This document shows positions 41,559 through 54,190 of a stretch of 64,000 bases of DNA, in pieces (the first letter of the stretch is position 1; every line of letters begins with the position of its first letter). Location of the stretch: assembly GCF_000002425.4 (NCBI RefSeq), contig NC_037254.1:19817418-19881417 (forward strand). Reading direction: 5' to 3'. Origin of the DNA: Physcomitrium patens. Its lineage: Eukaryota > Streptophyta > Bryopsida > Funariales > Funariaceae. The notes beneath the pieces are model-generated. The model was not told the DNA's origin and did not search any database. It saw nothing but the letters and a program-made list of their open reading frames with translations. A program made the translations under genes and the position numbers.

Positions 41559-42679
41559 ATGTATTTTTTTGATTTTTTATGGCAAAAGCTAAAAAAAGCT
41601 AATATGAAAAACTCTAAAGAGATCAAATTAGATTCTATTATTAATAAACTTGAAGCATTGATGATCAAATCAAAGACTTTGTCGAAGCAGAATGAAAAAC
41701 CATATATGATCATACATAATGGTCAAGGAGTTGGAATGCCTCAATCCTTACATCAAATGACAATAGAGATTCTAAATTCTCAAATGACTATATTTTCTTC
41801 AACAAACATGGGAGGTACATCCACTTAAGGCAATGATGTGACAACAATAATAGTAAAACAACCAAGGATCAACCTTCCAAAAGAGTTCGATGGCACTTAC
41901 TCAAAAGTTTCTAGCTTTATAAACCAAGTATGACTAATTAAATTGCTTCAACGTCAACAATATTCTACTGAAGGATCTTATGTTGGTTTGATTAAAATCT
42001 TGTTCTCAAGTCAAGCTTTAACTTAGTTAGCTCCATTACTTGGTAAGAATTCCTCTATATTGCACAATTTTGAAGCATTTTTGGCAGCATTTGTGGAAGC
42101 ATTTGGTAAACATGATAAGATTATTTCTTCAATAACTAAAATTCAAAGTCTTTGATAAGAAACGCATTTTGTATCAACACATGTCTTAAATTTTTAAAAA
42201 TTAGCATGTGATATAAATTAGAGAGAAGATGCATTGATGAGCTAATTTCATTGGAAATTAAGAAATAATATCAAGGACTAATTATTCTTTATGCCAGATC
42301 TTCAAACACTCAATGAAGCTATTAGTCAAGCTGTGAAGATCGATAACCGTTTATTTCAATGATAACAAGATAAATATTCTTCAATTATACCATACGTATA
42401 CACCAATTATTTTACAACTTTTTCACCATCTAATTCTAATGAGCATTTGGAAGCAGAAGATATGCAAATTGATGCAGTTTGCTTCAAACCTCTTTCTGAG
42501 TATAAAAAAAATAATCAAAAGAAATTTGGCCTATGCTTATATTGTGGAAAATCTAGACATATGGTTGTTAATTATTCAAAGAAATGCTAGAGTACATATT
42601 AAATGAATAGTGCAGCTACATCATCAAAAGCTTTGCAAGAAAACGAAGGTGTCAAGGTATAGTAGGAATTATTATCTTG

Positions 42680-43970
42680 TGGCGAAATTTGCAATTTGAA
42701 AATACATAGAATATCTAGTTGTAGAGAGTTTAGCTTTGGCTTCTATATGATGTCTTAGCTTCCAAAAATCCCTTTATTTGCGCAAAAGTTCAAAATATAA
42801 TAAAATCCTTGGAAACATTTTCTTCTCAAAAAAGATATTTTTATCCTAAACTTTAAAAGTTCATATCTCTTGATCCAACTATTTAATTTTTCTAAAATTT
42901 CTATATAATATAGATTTTATGCTTAAGCTTTATTACTAAAAAAATAAACTATGAATCTATTATAAATCTTTTGGAATCTTAGAAATCCTACTAGGTATTC
43001 TAAACCCTAATTTACAAGCACCTAAAAATTATTTTCTTCATATTTCAAAAATCCAAAATCCAAATGCCACAAAACTTATGGACAAAGTTTGATTACATGA
43101 AAATATACTTTTAAAAAAAATTTTAGCCAAACTCTTGTCAAATTGCATAAGATATTGCTCAAAATACAACCACTAGCAATTTGTGTCACTTACTACCTTT
43201 AGATTTGTAAGTGCTAACTTCAACCTCTAATATCTCTATTATTCAAACTTGAAATCAATCAAAAAATATACCAAAAGTGTAGTTGAAAGAATAATTTTTT
43301 TAATTCCAATTTTTGATCTTTTTTTATTTTTTGTACATGCGCATTGTATTTGAAAGAATGAGAGTAAGTACAAAATCAACACCTTAACTTTGAGTTCATA
43401 TCTCTTTTATATAAACTCCAAATTACAAAAAAAAATTCATCAAAATCATAGCCAAAATCCTAAACTTATTGACCTTATCCTCCAAAGTTCAAATGATTCG
43501 AAAATATAACCCTAATTCCTAATATGGCCTTGGGCAGCCTCCTTAAAGTACATTGGTCACGATTTTTGACCAATAGGAATGGAGATTTATATCATCGATC
43601 TCCATTCATTCATATGGATGTCCTAACTACCATTTTTGCTACCAAAATCCCTCTCCAATTCTTTTCTTTATAAGATTTACATAATATATGCACTAAACAC
43701 CATATAAAAGAAACAAAATAAGACTTTAAGGGTCACCAATATCTAACAAAGATGACTCTAAATATTTAAAGATTACTACTAATAAGATCAACCTCAAAGT
43801 CTCTATCAAAAGAAAATAAAGTTATATAAATTCTAATAAAAGTCTTTTTAAACTATCTCTTTTTGAGGTAGTATTCTATTCACATCCTATAATCAAAAAA
43901 AATCTATAAATATGGCTATCACCATGTTATCTAGTATATTATGTCTTAAACTGGATTCTTCACTATCATA
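42680..43970 (-). repeat. Repeat X2 inserted between gag and pol of element B
   Basis: Its reverse complement follows X1 closely over about 1.2 kb. Shared words include GACATAATATACT, AGGGATTTTGGTAGCAAAAA, GACCAAT near the middle, and TAAACTCTCTAC near the end. B's gag relic ends at its left edge and B's protease resumes at its right edge. Ends are approximate. Confidence 0.6.
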
Positions 43971-45678
43971 TACCAAAAAAAGTCATGTGTTCTCTGCCAA
44001 TCCTCCTTGTTGTTTTATTATACATGTACAATTAGAAGTCACAAAACTAGAGTATCATGCATTACTTGATTCGAGAGCCTTGCATGTTTTATTGACACAA
44101 ATTTTTTTATACTATATAAAATCTGTATGGTCAAAAAATCCAAAGCCATACATGTAGAAGTAAAAGATGGTCGACCTTTTTTCTATGGAGACATCACTCA
44201 TGAGACAATTCTATTAGAAATAACCTTCAACAACCATAGCACTACAATATTATTCAATATCATTAGATTACCATCAAATATAGTCATTTTACGACTCTCA
44301 TGGCTTAAAAAATATAATCTATGAATAGATTAGGTATTTCAATAGTTAAAATTTTTTCTAGTAGATCATAGAACCCTCAGATCTAGGAAAAAGCTTCTAA
44401 CACTTGACAAGCCAAAATTTAAATAATATTTATTTATTGAACCTAGAGCATTTATAAGGGTGGCCAAACATTGCACTAGGTTTCATGTCTATGCAAATCC
44501 ATGATTGAAACCTGTGGTTGCTACAACAACAAATCCAAACGCATATAATTTTTTTGCAAATGTATTTGAAAAGAAAAATACAAACATTCTACTAGAGCAA
44601 CATCCTTATCATTGTGCAATTGTCTTTCAAGAAAAAGCTTAATGACCATTTTGATCCATCTTTAATTTATCTTAGAATGAACTTGCAACTTTAAAGGAGT
44701 ATATTGATGAAAATATGGCTAAAAATTTTATTTGACATTCTAAATTACCAATTGGTATTTCAATATTATTTGTAAAGAAAAAAGATGGAACTTTATAGAT
44801 GTGTGTCAATTGTCGTGGGTTTTAATAAAATCATGATAAAAAATTAAAATCCATTGTCATTGATATTCAGATTTCTTGATTAACTTAGCTTAGCAAAGAT
44901 CTTTATGAAGATTGATATACAAGATACATATAATTTGGTATGCATTAAAGAAGAAGATGAATGGAAGATAGCATTTTATATCAAGTATGGTCATTTTGAA
45001 TATAATATCATGCCTTTTGGACTTACCAATGCACTACCCATATTCCAACACTTAATGAATGACATATTTTACTAGCATCTTGATGATTTTATTGTAATTT
45101 ATTCTAATCTTTTCGAAGAATCCAGAAGACTACGAAAAACATATTTGCCTTGTATTAAAAAAGCTATAAAGTGTTGGACTATATGCAAAATTAGAAAAGT
45201 GTGTATTTCATGCATTTTAAGTCAAATTTGTTCAATATATTATCTCCAACAAAGGCCTTTTGATGGATCCAAAGAAAGTACAAGTAATCATCGATTGGAC
45301 AAAGCTAAAATCTGTATGTGATATCCAATGTTTTTTTTGGATTTATAAACTTATATAAGATTTTAATTAAAAATTACTCCAAGATTGTTACTCTAGTTAC
45401 ATAGCTGATATGAAAAGACAAGCTAGACTTGGATCTTAAAGTAGAGAAAGCTTTTCAAATCTTGAAAGATGCTTTCATAATAGCTCCAATTTTGATACAT
45501 CCAGATTTCAATAAGCCTTATTTTATGAAGATCAATGCCTCAAACTTTGCATTGAGAGTAGTCTTATCACAATATGGAAAAGATGACAAACTTCACCTAA
45601 TTGCATTCTATTCTAAAAAATTCTTAGCGCTAGAAATCAACCATAAAATCTACAATAAAGAGCTACTTGTTGTCATAT

Positions 45679-46230
45679 TGTCACGGCCATAATCATGTAA
45701 GCTAATAATTACATATAGAAATAGGTAGAAGTAAGTAAAAGTAGATAAAAGTAAGTTAATTCTATAATATTTAATATAGAAGCTTCCTAGAAACTTCCTA
45801 GATGCTGCTTTGACTTCATAGGTGTCTTTAATTGACTTTTTGGATTAGAAACGTGGTCAACAAGTTGGCCATGTGCCACACATGTTGTTAGCTTGAAGAT
45901 CAAGCTAACTATGCGGCCTACACGTAGAAAAACTTGCCTTGTAAGTCAAGGCATGTGTCCTACAAAGTCAACACATATTGGAGGTCCTATAGAACGTCGC
46001 CACGTAGCCCCTAGTTAGATAGTATATATAGAGACAAGAGTGAAGGCTTCTTCACTCTTGTCAACTCCTTTCTTGCTTCTAGTCCAGGTTCAAGAGTCTT
46101 TAGTTTCTTGTCTTGTGGCAATAGCCATTCCAGTTTCCTTTTAATATACCTACTTGTTTATATTTTGACTTATTATATCGAGATAGCCTTTTGGTGTATA
46201 TTTTCCCTCATCGAGTCTTTGTCCTTGACA
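45679..46230 (+). repeat. 5' LTR of element A
   Basis: The LTR spans 552 bp from TGTCACGG to CCTTGACA and contains a TATA-like TAGTATATATAGAGA near 46,020, a plausible promoter for the element. It matches the 3' LTR apart from about nine differences, eight of them transitions. Confidence 0.93.
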
Positions 46231-46442
46231 GATTGACAAGAGTACACTTACAATATCAGAGCTTTTTTTTTTCTTGAGTAAGAGTAGATTACCCCTTTCT
46301 CTTGACAAGACATAAGCGTATTAGAAGTTTGCGGATTACTCACTTCTAAACTGATATTGTTCTTAGTATCTTCTTTGTTATCAAGTCTTTTTTTTCTTTT
46401 GTCTTGAGCAATATCAAACAAATTTTTCTTCTTAGTGTCATT

Positions 46443-47450
46443 ATGGCAGAGCTTGTTGAAATGAAGAGTGCAATGGCACAAATGCAAGAGCAAATGAGGG
46501 AGTTAATGCTTGCGATGCATCAACTCAATTCACCAACACAGGAAAGAACAAGAATAGCAGAAAGTGGAGATATAGAGATGATCGGAGCTGCTTCAACATC
46601 TACAACAAATCACATTCCTTCTCCAATTGTACAACACCCTATAAGCACTAGAAAACCAAGAATTGCCTTACCTGAGAAATTTGATGGTACGAGATCAAAG
46701 TTTCGAGGGTTCATCAATCAAGTACAATTGGCAATTGAACTTCAACCGCAAAGCTATCCAACTCTAGGATCACAAGTCAGGTTTATTGGCACTCTACTTT
46801 CTGGTTCTGCATTATCGTGGTTTTCGTCATTTCTTGAACAACGAAATCCAATATTGGACAATTTGGAAGCTTTTTTGGCGAAGTTTTGATCTATGTATGG
46901 TGAACACGATGCAACTCGTGTTGCAACAAATAAGATCCGAATTCTGCGACAAGGAAATCGCTCAGTAACAGTATATGCTTCACAATTTTACCAACTTGCA
47001 ATTGACATCAGGTCGGATGATGCTGCACTCATCAATCAATTTCTTTATGGATTGCAATACGAAGTAAAGAAATTGATGCTCAACTTACCTGATCCTCAAA
47101 CTTTGAGTCAAGCAATCGATTTTGCGATAAAATGTGATAATCGACTTTTCGAATTTCGATCCGAGAATCATTCACGGGAACCTCAACGTTATTACTCAAT
47201 GGCAATATCAACATCTTTGCCAAACGTACATTCGAAAGTAGAAGACATGCAAATTGACGCGGTACAATTTAAACCCCTAACTGAGCAAGAAAAGATTCGT
47301 CGTCGTCAAGAAGGATTATGTTTATATTGCGGAGAACCTAAGCACACTGCTCAACATTGTCCAAAGAAACGACGCAACTATAAAATGAGGGGTACGACGG
47401 TCAAAGAAGACAACATGTCGGAAAACGGATTCGTCCAGCTACAATAGAGA
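46443..47450 (+). mobile_element. gag region of element A
   Basis: This encodes the retrotransposon capsid and nucleocapsid. An amino-terminal coiled-coil-like stretch (MAELVEMKSAMAQMQEQM) is followed by a Ty3-type capsid core (PEKFDGTRSKFRGFINQV; SGSALSWFSSFL). A CX2CX4HX4C zinc knuckle (CLYCGEPKHTAQHC) lies near 47,320-47,360. It is broken. Confidence 0.88.
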
Positions 47451-47452
47451 CC

Positions 47453-50400
47453 ATGCAGCTGGAACCTTGTACAATTCCTAATGAAGGTCCTATCCTCTCC
47501 TCAGAACCCTCTCCTTGTTTTATAATAGACTTATATTTAGGACCTAAGAATTACAAAGCCTCTGCTTTATTAGATTCGGGAGCCTCAGCATGTTTTTTAG
47601 ATGAACAATTTGTTAAAAGTCATAAAATACCCTTTGTACAGAAACCTAAACCAGTACATGTAGAAGTCATAGATGGTCGTCCCTTATCTTCTGGAGATGT
47701 CACTCATGAAACTCATCCTATAAAAGTAACAATAGACGGTCATGATAGCTACATAGCTTTTAACATAATTAAATCCCCGTCCAATCCAGTTATTTTAGGT
47801 TTATCCTGGCTAGAAAAATATAACCCTCGAATAGATTGGAATTCACGTAAACTTGACTTTTCCCAAAGCGTTATTAATAGTTCTACCAACCAAGTAAAAA
47901 ATTATAAGTCTAGTATAGTAAAACCCGTACTGATAGGTACAAAAGCATTTATACACGCAGCAAAAGAAGGATCAACTTTTGCTATTTATGCTGCACCTAT
48001 TTCTGAAAACGTAAAGACTTCAATTGGCATTCCAAGTCAATATCAGGAGTATCAAGACGTTTTTGAGAAAAAAAATGCAGATATTCTTCTTGAGCATCGC
48101 CCATATGATTGTTCAATCGACCTCAAGGAAGGAACTCAGCCACCATTTGGACCAATTTACAGTTTATCGCAAGATGAGATGGTTGAACTCAAGACATATA
48201 TTGACGAGAATTTAGCAAAGAATTTCATACGCCATTCAAAATCTCCAGCAGGAGCTCCAATTCTATTCGTAAAGAAAAAAGATGGATCTTTACGAATGTG
48301 TGTTGATTATCGAGGACTCAATAAGATCACAATCAAGAACAAGTATCCATTACCTTTGATATCAGGACTCCTTGACCAGTTGAATCAAGCTAAGATCTAT
48401 ACAAAAATAGATCTAAGACGAGCATATAATCTAGTACGGATCAAAGAAGGAGATGAATGGAAGATTGCGTTTCGAACCAGGTATGGACATTTCGAATATA
48501 ATGTCATGCCCTTTGGACTCACGAATGCACCAGCTACTTTTCAACATCTCATGAATGATGTATTTCGTGAATTCTTAGATAATTTTGTCGTCTGCTATCT
48601 AGACGATATCCTGATCTATTCTAAGAACGTCGAAGAACATGAAATACATGTTCGTCAAGTATTACAAAAACTTAGAGATGCAGGATTGTACGCCAAGATG
48701 GAAAAGTGTGTATTTCACACTACTCAAGTTGACTTTTTAGGATACATCATTTCAAATGATGGTCTCATGATGGATTCTAAGAAAGTCCAAACAATCATGG
48801 ATTGGAAGATTCCAAGGACAGTAAGAGATGTCCAATGTTTCTTGGAATTTGCCAATTACTATCGGATCTTCATCAAAGATTTCTCACGAGTTGCAGCTCC
48901 ACTTACACGCTTGACTAGTAAAGATAAATTCCAATGGAATCAAGAAGCGGAAGCAGCATTTGAAGCCTTGAAGACATCGTTTGTCTCTGCGCCAGTCTTA
49001 TATCGTGTTGATTTTTCCAAGGCATTTTTTATGGAAACAGATGCATCAGATTTTGCCTTAGGTGCAGTTTTATCACAAATGGGAACAGATGACAAACTTC
49101 ATCCGATAGCTTTTCATTCAAGAAAATTCTCAGCAGCCGAGATCAATTATGAGATCCACGATAAAGAACTTCTTGCGATCGTGGATTCCTTTCAAGAATG
49201 GCGTCATTATCTAGAAGGCGCTTCTAGTCCAATCACTGTGTATACAGATCACAAGAACCTCGAGTATTTCATGTCAGCACGCGTGTTGAATCGTCGTCAA
49301 GCTCGTTGGAGTATGTCTTTGTCAAGATTCCAGTTCATTATCACTTATCGGCCAAGAAAACAACAAGGTTTGTCTGATGCCTTATCTAGACGTTCTTATT
49401 TTGCACCAAAAGAAGGAGATGCAGCTTTTGAGCAACAAAGAACGGTCCTCTTGAAACCGGAGCAATTTCATCTCCGAGCAATGAAATCAACATTGATTGT
49501 TGATTCAACTTTTTTCAAGCAAATCCAGTCCAGTATGTCCTCAGACCCTCTTGTTTATGATATCGAGAATAATTCTTCCAAGTCTCATGATCCTTCTAAG
49601 TTTGAGTTCAAGAATAATCTATTATATTTTGAAGGATGCCTATATGTTCCAGAAGGAGAAGCACGTTTACGTGTTCTTCAAGCACGTCATGACTTTCCAA
49701 TAGCAGGGCACTTTGGATATAATAAGACTTTGGAACTCATATCTAGAGATTTTTGGTGGCCACAAATGTGGAAGTCAGTCAAAGACTTTGTACAATCATG
49801 TGATATTTGTTCAAGATCAAAAATTCCTCGTCATTGACCTTACGGACTTCTTCAGCTATTACCTATACCAGAACAACCATGGTCTTCTGTTTCTATGGAT
49901 TTCATCACAGATCTTCCAAGCTCAAGATCTTATGATTCTATATTTGTGATAGTAGATCGTTTCACCAAGATGGCACATTTTGTGCCATGTACAAAATCTA
50001 TCACAGGTGAAGAAACATCTAAGCTTTTCATTGATAATATCTATCGCTATCATGGATTACCTAAAGATATCATATCAGATAGGGGAACTCAATTTGTGTC
50101 AAGATTTTAGAGGACCCTTTTCAAGATTTTAAAAGTGGACATAAAGCTATCTTCGGCTTTCCATCCTCAAACTGATGGACAAATAGAGCGCGTAAACTAA
50201 GTCTTGGAGCAATATTTAAGGTGTACTATCAACTACCAACAAGATGATTGGACAACCCTTCTGCCATTGGCAGAGTTTGCTTATAATAATACGGTACATT
50301 CTTCCACGCAACAAACACCTTTCTTTGCCAATTATGGCTATCATCCACGACTTGATACTTTTGATTTTTCAAAAGTTGATAATCCTGCAGCAGAAGATAT

Positions 50401-50941
50401 GGCAAATCGGTTGTCAGAGTTACATGCAATAATGAAGACACAATTGAAGGAAGCTCAAGAACAACAAAAGATAAATACAGATCTATATCGTAAGGAGCAA
50501 CCACAAATCAACGTGGATGTTAAGGTATGGCTACTTCGTCGCAATATCAAGACTACTCGACCTTGTGACAAGTTGGACTATCGTAGGCTTGGCTCCTTTT
50601 CTGTTTCTGAACAGATCAACCCAATTGCATATCGGTTACATCTACTGGAGTCAATGAAGATCCATCCTGTATTCCACGTGTCTCTTCTTGAACCATATAA
50701 GACAGCGGATATACAAAGAAGAAGACAAATGCCACCACCTCCTATAGAAGTAGATAATAATGAAGAATTTGAGGTGGAAGAGATATTAGACTCAAGGCGG
50801 CGCCGAAATAAGCTGGAATATCTTGTTCATTGGCGCGGATATGATATTAGTGAACGCACATGGGAGCCATCTAGGAATCTAGGAAATGCATCAGCTAAAG
50901 TCAAAGTTTTTCATCAACGACATCCATCAAAACCAAGATGA
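47453..50941 (+). mobile_element. pol region of element A with C-terminal chromodomain
   Basis: Domains in order: aspartic protease (ALLDSGASACF near 47,565), reverse transcriptase (YLDDILIYS near 48,600), RNase H (ETDASDFALGAVLSQ near 49,040), and an integrase zinc-binding region ending in CDICSRSK near 49,810. The integrase core follows (MDFITDLPSS near 49,895; SDRGTQFVS near 50,080). The chromodomain is at about 50,762-50,930 (LEYLVHWRGYD...TWEPSRN). RT before integrase and a chromodomain define a Ty3/gypsy chromovirus; such chromodomains target insertion to particular chromatin marks. The region is broken in a few places. Confidence 0.92.
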
Positions 50942-51035
50942 AAATCTCTCTCATAAAAGAGACAAGATTGAGGCAAGATAACATTCAATTTCCTATCCTT
51001 GTTTGTAACTTCTTTACATTTGTGACGCTAATTAG

Positions 51036-51458
51036 ATGGAGAGCCAACAACCAGTGGATTCAACTCAAGAACCTTCATTTGCTGACCTGTCGGACGACAC
51101 ATTACGATTGTCACAACCTTCAAGACGACGCAATCGAGATGAAAATCTTCAAGAACGACATGTTCTTCCTCGAACAGATGGTGAGATACAACGCGTTTGG
51201 TATCACGATTTGGGAAGGGACTCTCGATGTTTGGTGATTTTGCTAGAGGTAGGAACAACTCCTAATGGTTTTCCAAATATTCTATTCGAAGGAAGTTACG
51301 AAGGCTTCAACAATGATCAAATAACTGGGTGGTCTTTCCGCCCTGGTATGGGACACTATCGATGGTTGAGAGGCCCTATCAATCATCTTCGAAGAGAACA
51401 GAGATCAGAGTATGTGGCGAATACAATTCGTCGCATCATAGATTTCCTCAACATATGA
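51036..51458 (+). CDS. Third reading frame of element A, unknown function
   Basis: An unbroken 140-codon frame lies between the pol stop and the polypurine tract, where most plant gypsy elements have nothing or short untranslated sequence. Residues 1 to about 52 are Ser/Gln/Arg-rich and look disordered (MESQQPVDSTQEPSFADLSD). Residues about 53-140 look folded: VWYHDLGRDSRCLVILLEVG, then GWSFRPGMGHYRWLRGPINH, ending in a helix-like ANTIRRIIDFLNI. No signal peptide, membrane span or cysteine pattern is visible, so an envelope-like role is not supported. The start ATG is the first in its frame after pol. A relic of the same frame sits in old element C at 34,347-34,770. I do not recognise the family. 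Confidence 0.7.
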   Translation: MESQQPVDSTQEPSFADLSDDTLRLSQPSRRRNRDENLQERHVLPRTDGEIQRVWYHDLGRDSRCLVILLEVGTTPNGFPNILFEGSYEGFNNDQITGWSFRPGMGHYRWLRGPINHLRREQRSEYVANTIRRIIDFLNI

Positions 51459-51500
51459 TGACCGCTCCTCGTGGAACTCGTCTCTAGAAGGGGGGGGTAA

Positions 51501-52052
51501 TGTCACGGCTATAATCATGTAAGCTAATCATTACATATAGAAATAGGTAGAAGTAAGTAAAAGTAGATAAAAGTAAGTTAATTCTATAATATTTAATATA
51601 AAAGCTTCCTAGAAACTTCCTAGATGCTGCTTTGACTTCATAGGTGTCTTTAATTGACTTTTTGGATTAGAAACGTGGTCAACAAGTTGGCCATGTGCCA
51701 CACATGTTGTTAGCTTGAAGATCAAGCTAACTATGCGGCCCACACGTAGAAAAACTTGCTTTGTAAGTCAAGGCATGTGTCCTACAAAGTCAACACATAT
51801 TGGAGGTCCTATAGAACGTCGCCACGTAGCCCTTAGTTAGATAGTATATATAGAGACAAGAATGAAGGCTTCTTCACTCTTGTCAACTCTTTTCTTGCTT
51901 CTAGTCCAGGTTCAAGAGTCTTTAGTTTCTTGTCTTGTGGCAATAGCCATTCCAGTTTCTTTTTAATATACCTACTTGTTTATATTTTGACTTATTATAT
52001 CGAGATAGCCTTTTGGTGTATATTTTCCCTCATCGAGTCTTTGTCCTTGACA
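51501..52052 (+). repeat. 3' LTR of element A
   Basis: It is 552 bp long, equal in length to the 5' LTR, and is followed directly by the CATAT target duplication and the resumed RNase H/integrase sequence of element B. Confidence 0.93.
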
Positions 52053-53689
52053 CATATATTCTTTCTAAGATTAGCACCATTTTTTTGAAGGCACCTCTCA
52101 TCATGTGATTATATATACAAATCACAAGAATCTTGAATATTTCATATCAACCCGAGTCTTAAAATGTCACCAAGCATTTTGGAGTATATCTTTATCATAA
52201 TTTGACGTTTACATCACATATCAAGCTAGGAGCTAATAAAGAGTATCATATGTATTATCAAGATGTTCCTACCTTGAATCAAAAGAAGGTGAAGTAGCAT
52301 ATGATCAATAACAGGCAACCTTGTTAAAGCTTGAGGAATTTTGTCTTTGAGGAACTAATATATCAATGCTTATAGATTTATCATTTCTCGATGAAGTTCA
52401 TAAAGCATCAACCACAGACCCTCTTATTCTTAATATCAAGTGTCTTTCCAAAAATCTTCTTAAAGAGACTTCTAAATTATACAATTTATACTTTGTACTT
52501 GTCATTGGTAAAGGTTGTATTTAATCTTAAACTTTGTACTTGTCATTGGTAGAGTTTGCATATAATAATACAATCCATGCATCTATGCAACAAATGCCAT
52601 TCTACTTAAACTACAATCATCATCCAAAGTTGGATATGATAGAGCCTTCAAAGTTAGCAAATCTAGCAGTAGAGGAGTTTACTACGAAGATGGCTGAACT
52701 TCAAGCAACCATGAAGATTTACTTAGAAAAGACTCAACAATATTATAAGTTAGTGGCATATGAATTGAGGAAGGAACATCCTCCATTCTAAGTTGGTGAC
52801 AAAGTGTGGCTTCTTAGGTATAATATAAAAACCAACAGACCATATGATAAGTTGGACTATCGAAGGTTAGGACCATTTGTGATTCAAAAATAAATCAATA
52901 ATACAACTTATTGCTTGGAGTTACCTTGATTCATAAAGATTCATTTAGTTATTTATGTTTGACTTTTAGAAATGTATAAAGAATTGAATATATTAGGTCA
53001 AAGACAACTACCACCTCCTATGGTTGAAATCAATGATCATGTTGAATTTGAAGTAGAAGAGGTATTAGATTCAAGGATAAGATATGTAAGGCTTGAATAT
53101 CTAGTTGATTGGTATGGATATGATATCAACTATTATACATAGGAACTAACTGAAATTTTTGTAAATACCCAAATGGAAGTTCAAAAGTTCTATCAATGAC
53201 ATCCACTTAAATCAAAAGTAGAAAAATGAGGAATAGTTGGTTGTGAGATCAATCTACTTGCTTCTTTAAACTACATAACTTCTTGACACAAACTCTAAAT
53301 TTCTTTTATACACATTGGAATAATATCTCATGATTTTCATTAGAAATACTTAAGATTTTTACTCTTAGAGTATTGACAAGCTCATAAAGATTTGTAATAG
53401 TTATAAATCTATTCTTATTTCTATTGATAGTAACATCTATAATTTTTTTCTTTCTATAGATAACTCAAATAAATTTAAAAAGTTAAATTAGAAGATGATA
53501 ATTCTCAACCTCTAATATCAAATGAAAATTTCTATAAAGAAGAATAATCTACTCTCTTTAAGAAAAAAAATAGTATTAAAAAAGAAGATTTTTTTTTCAA
53601 AGATGCATAATGTGCAACCTTCAAAATACAACAATTGAAGTAGAATAATCTACTTACTTCTAAAATAAGATAAAAATAATAAGTTAGCA

Positions 53690-54190
53690 CTCTTATCAAA
53701 CTATCAAAGACATAAATCTCAAAAAAAGAAATCCTCAATACACACTTGTATTACTAAAAAGAACTAGAAAATCTCTCAAAGATGATATAACATTGAATTA
53801 AAATGGCTATTGTTAAAAATAATAAGACTAAAAAGTCTTAAAACAAGGCCAAGGACTAAAAAAGCATTGACAAGAGTAAAGAAGGCTTCATTCTTACTTC
53901 TATATATACTCTTAACTAGGAATTATATGACAATATTTTATAGGACCTCCATCACATGTTGACTTTGTAAAACATGTATCTTAATTTGCAAGGCAAATTC
54001 TCCATATGTATGCCATATAGTTAATTTTTTTTTGTAAGATATCAATATGTGGTTAAATTTTTGACCAAGTTTTTAATCTATCAATCAACTACAAATACAT
54101 GTAAAATTAAAGTAGCATTTATAAAGCTTCTAGGAATCTTTTTTAGAAGGTATTATGAAATTAATTTAATTTAAAAGATATTATAAAATT
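53690..54190 (-). repeat. 5' LTR of element C (outer tip eroded)
   Basis: It is a close relative of the LTR at 33,770-34,302 in the same orientation, sharing GAAGGCTTCATTCTTA and CATGTTGACTTTGTAAAA-type words. Its first few tens of bases, expected as TGTTACGG, are not recognisable at the high-coordinate end. C's leader follows toward lower coordinates. Confidence 0.7.

Larger units (their letters stand above)
45679..52052 (+). mobile_element. Element A: young, nearly complete Ty3/gypsy chromovirus inside B
   Basis: The element is 6,374 bp long. Two LTRs of 552 bp each begin TGTCACGG and end CCTTGACA. The insertion is flanked by a 5-bp target duplication, CATAT (45,674-45,678 and 52,053-52,057), inside the pol of element B. 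A TATCAGAGC (46,254-46,262) resembles the initiator-Met tRNA primer site, and a G8 polypurine tract (about 51,490-51,498) precedes the 3' LTR. Inside are gag, protease, RT, RNase H, integrase and chromodomain, then an extra 140-codon frame. The LTRs differ at about nine sites (roughly 98.4% identity by eye), so insertion is recent compared with its hosts. It looks structurally whole, but gag-pol is interrupted about three or four times. Confidence 0.93.
39144..53220 (+). mobile_element. Element B: Ty3/gypsy chromovirus inside C
   Basis: The 5' LTR is at 39,144 to about 39,594 (starts TGTTATGGACATAC; TATA-like TATATATAAG near 39,450). Then come a leader interrupted by repeat X4, and gag at about 41,580-42,670 with a zinc-knuckle relic near 42,530. 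Repeat X2 follows, then protease and RT at about 43,980-45,678. Element A is inserted at 45,679-52,052. RNase H and integrase resume at 52,053 and a chromodomain relic lies near 53,040-53,160. It is the same family as A. It is broken throughout, and its 3' end including the third frame and 3' LTR was not found. Confidence 0.75.
33770..54190 (-). mobile_element. Element C: old Ty3/gypsy chromovirus inside D
   Basis: It runs on the minus strand. The 5' LTR is at about 54,190-53,690 and the leader at about 53,690-53,230. Element B (39,144 to about 53,220) interrupts it. Then come gag (about 39,140-38,400), RT near 37,000-37,780 (HCPYDCPINLHNK; LPKNFILHSKSP), integrase near 35,600-36,250, a chromodomain relic near 34,980-35,060, a third-frame relic at 34,770-34,347, and the 3' LTR at about 34,302-33,770 starting TGTTACGGACATAC. 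It belongs to the same family as element A, with similar LTRs and protein words, but is far more decayed. D's RT stops at its left edge and D's integrase resumes at its right edge. Confidence 0.75.

Noticed and set aside
51036-51458. Envelope-like gene in element A
   Set aside because: No signal peptide, membrane span or cysteine-rich ectodomain is visible in the third frame.
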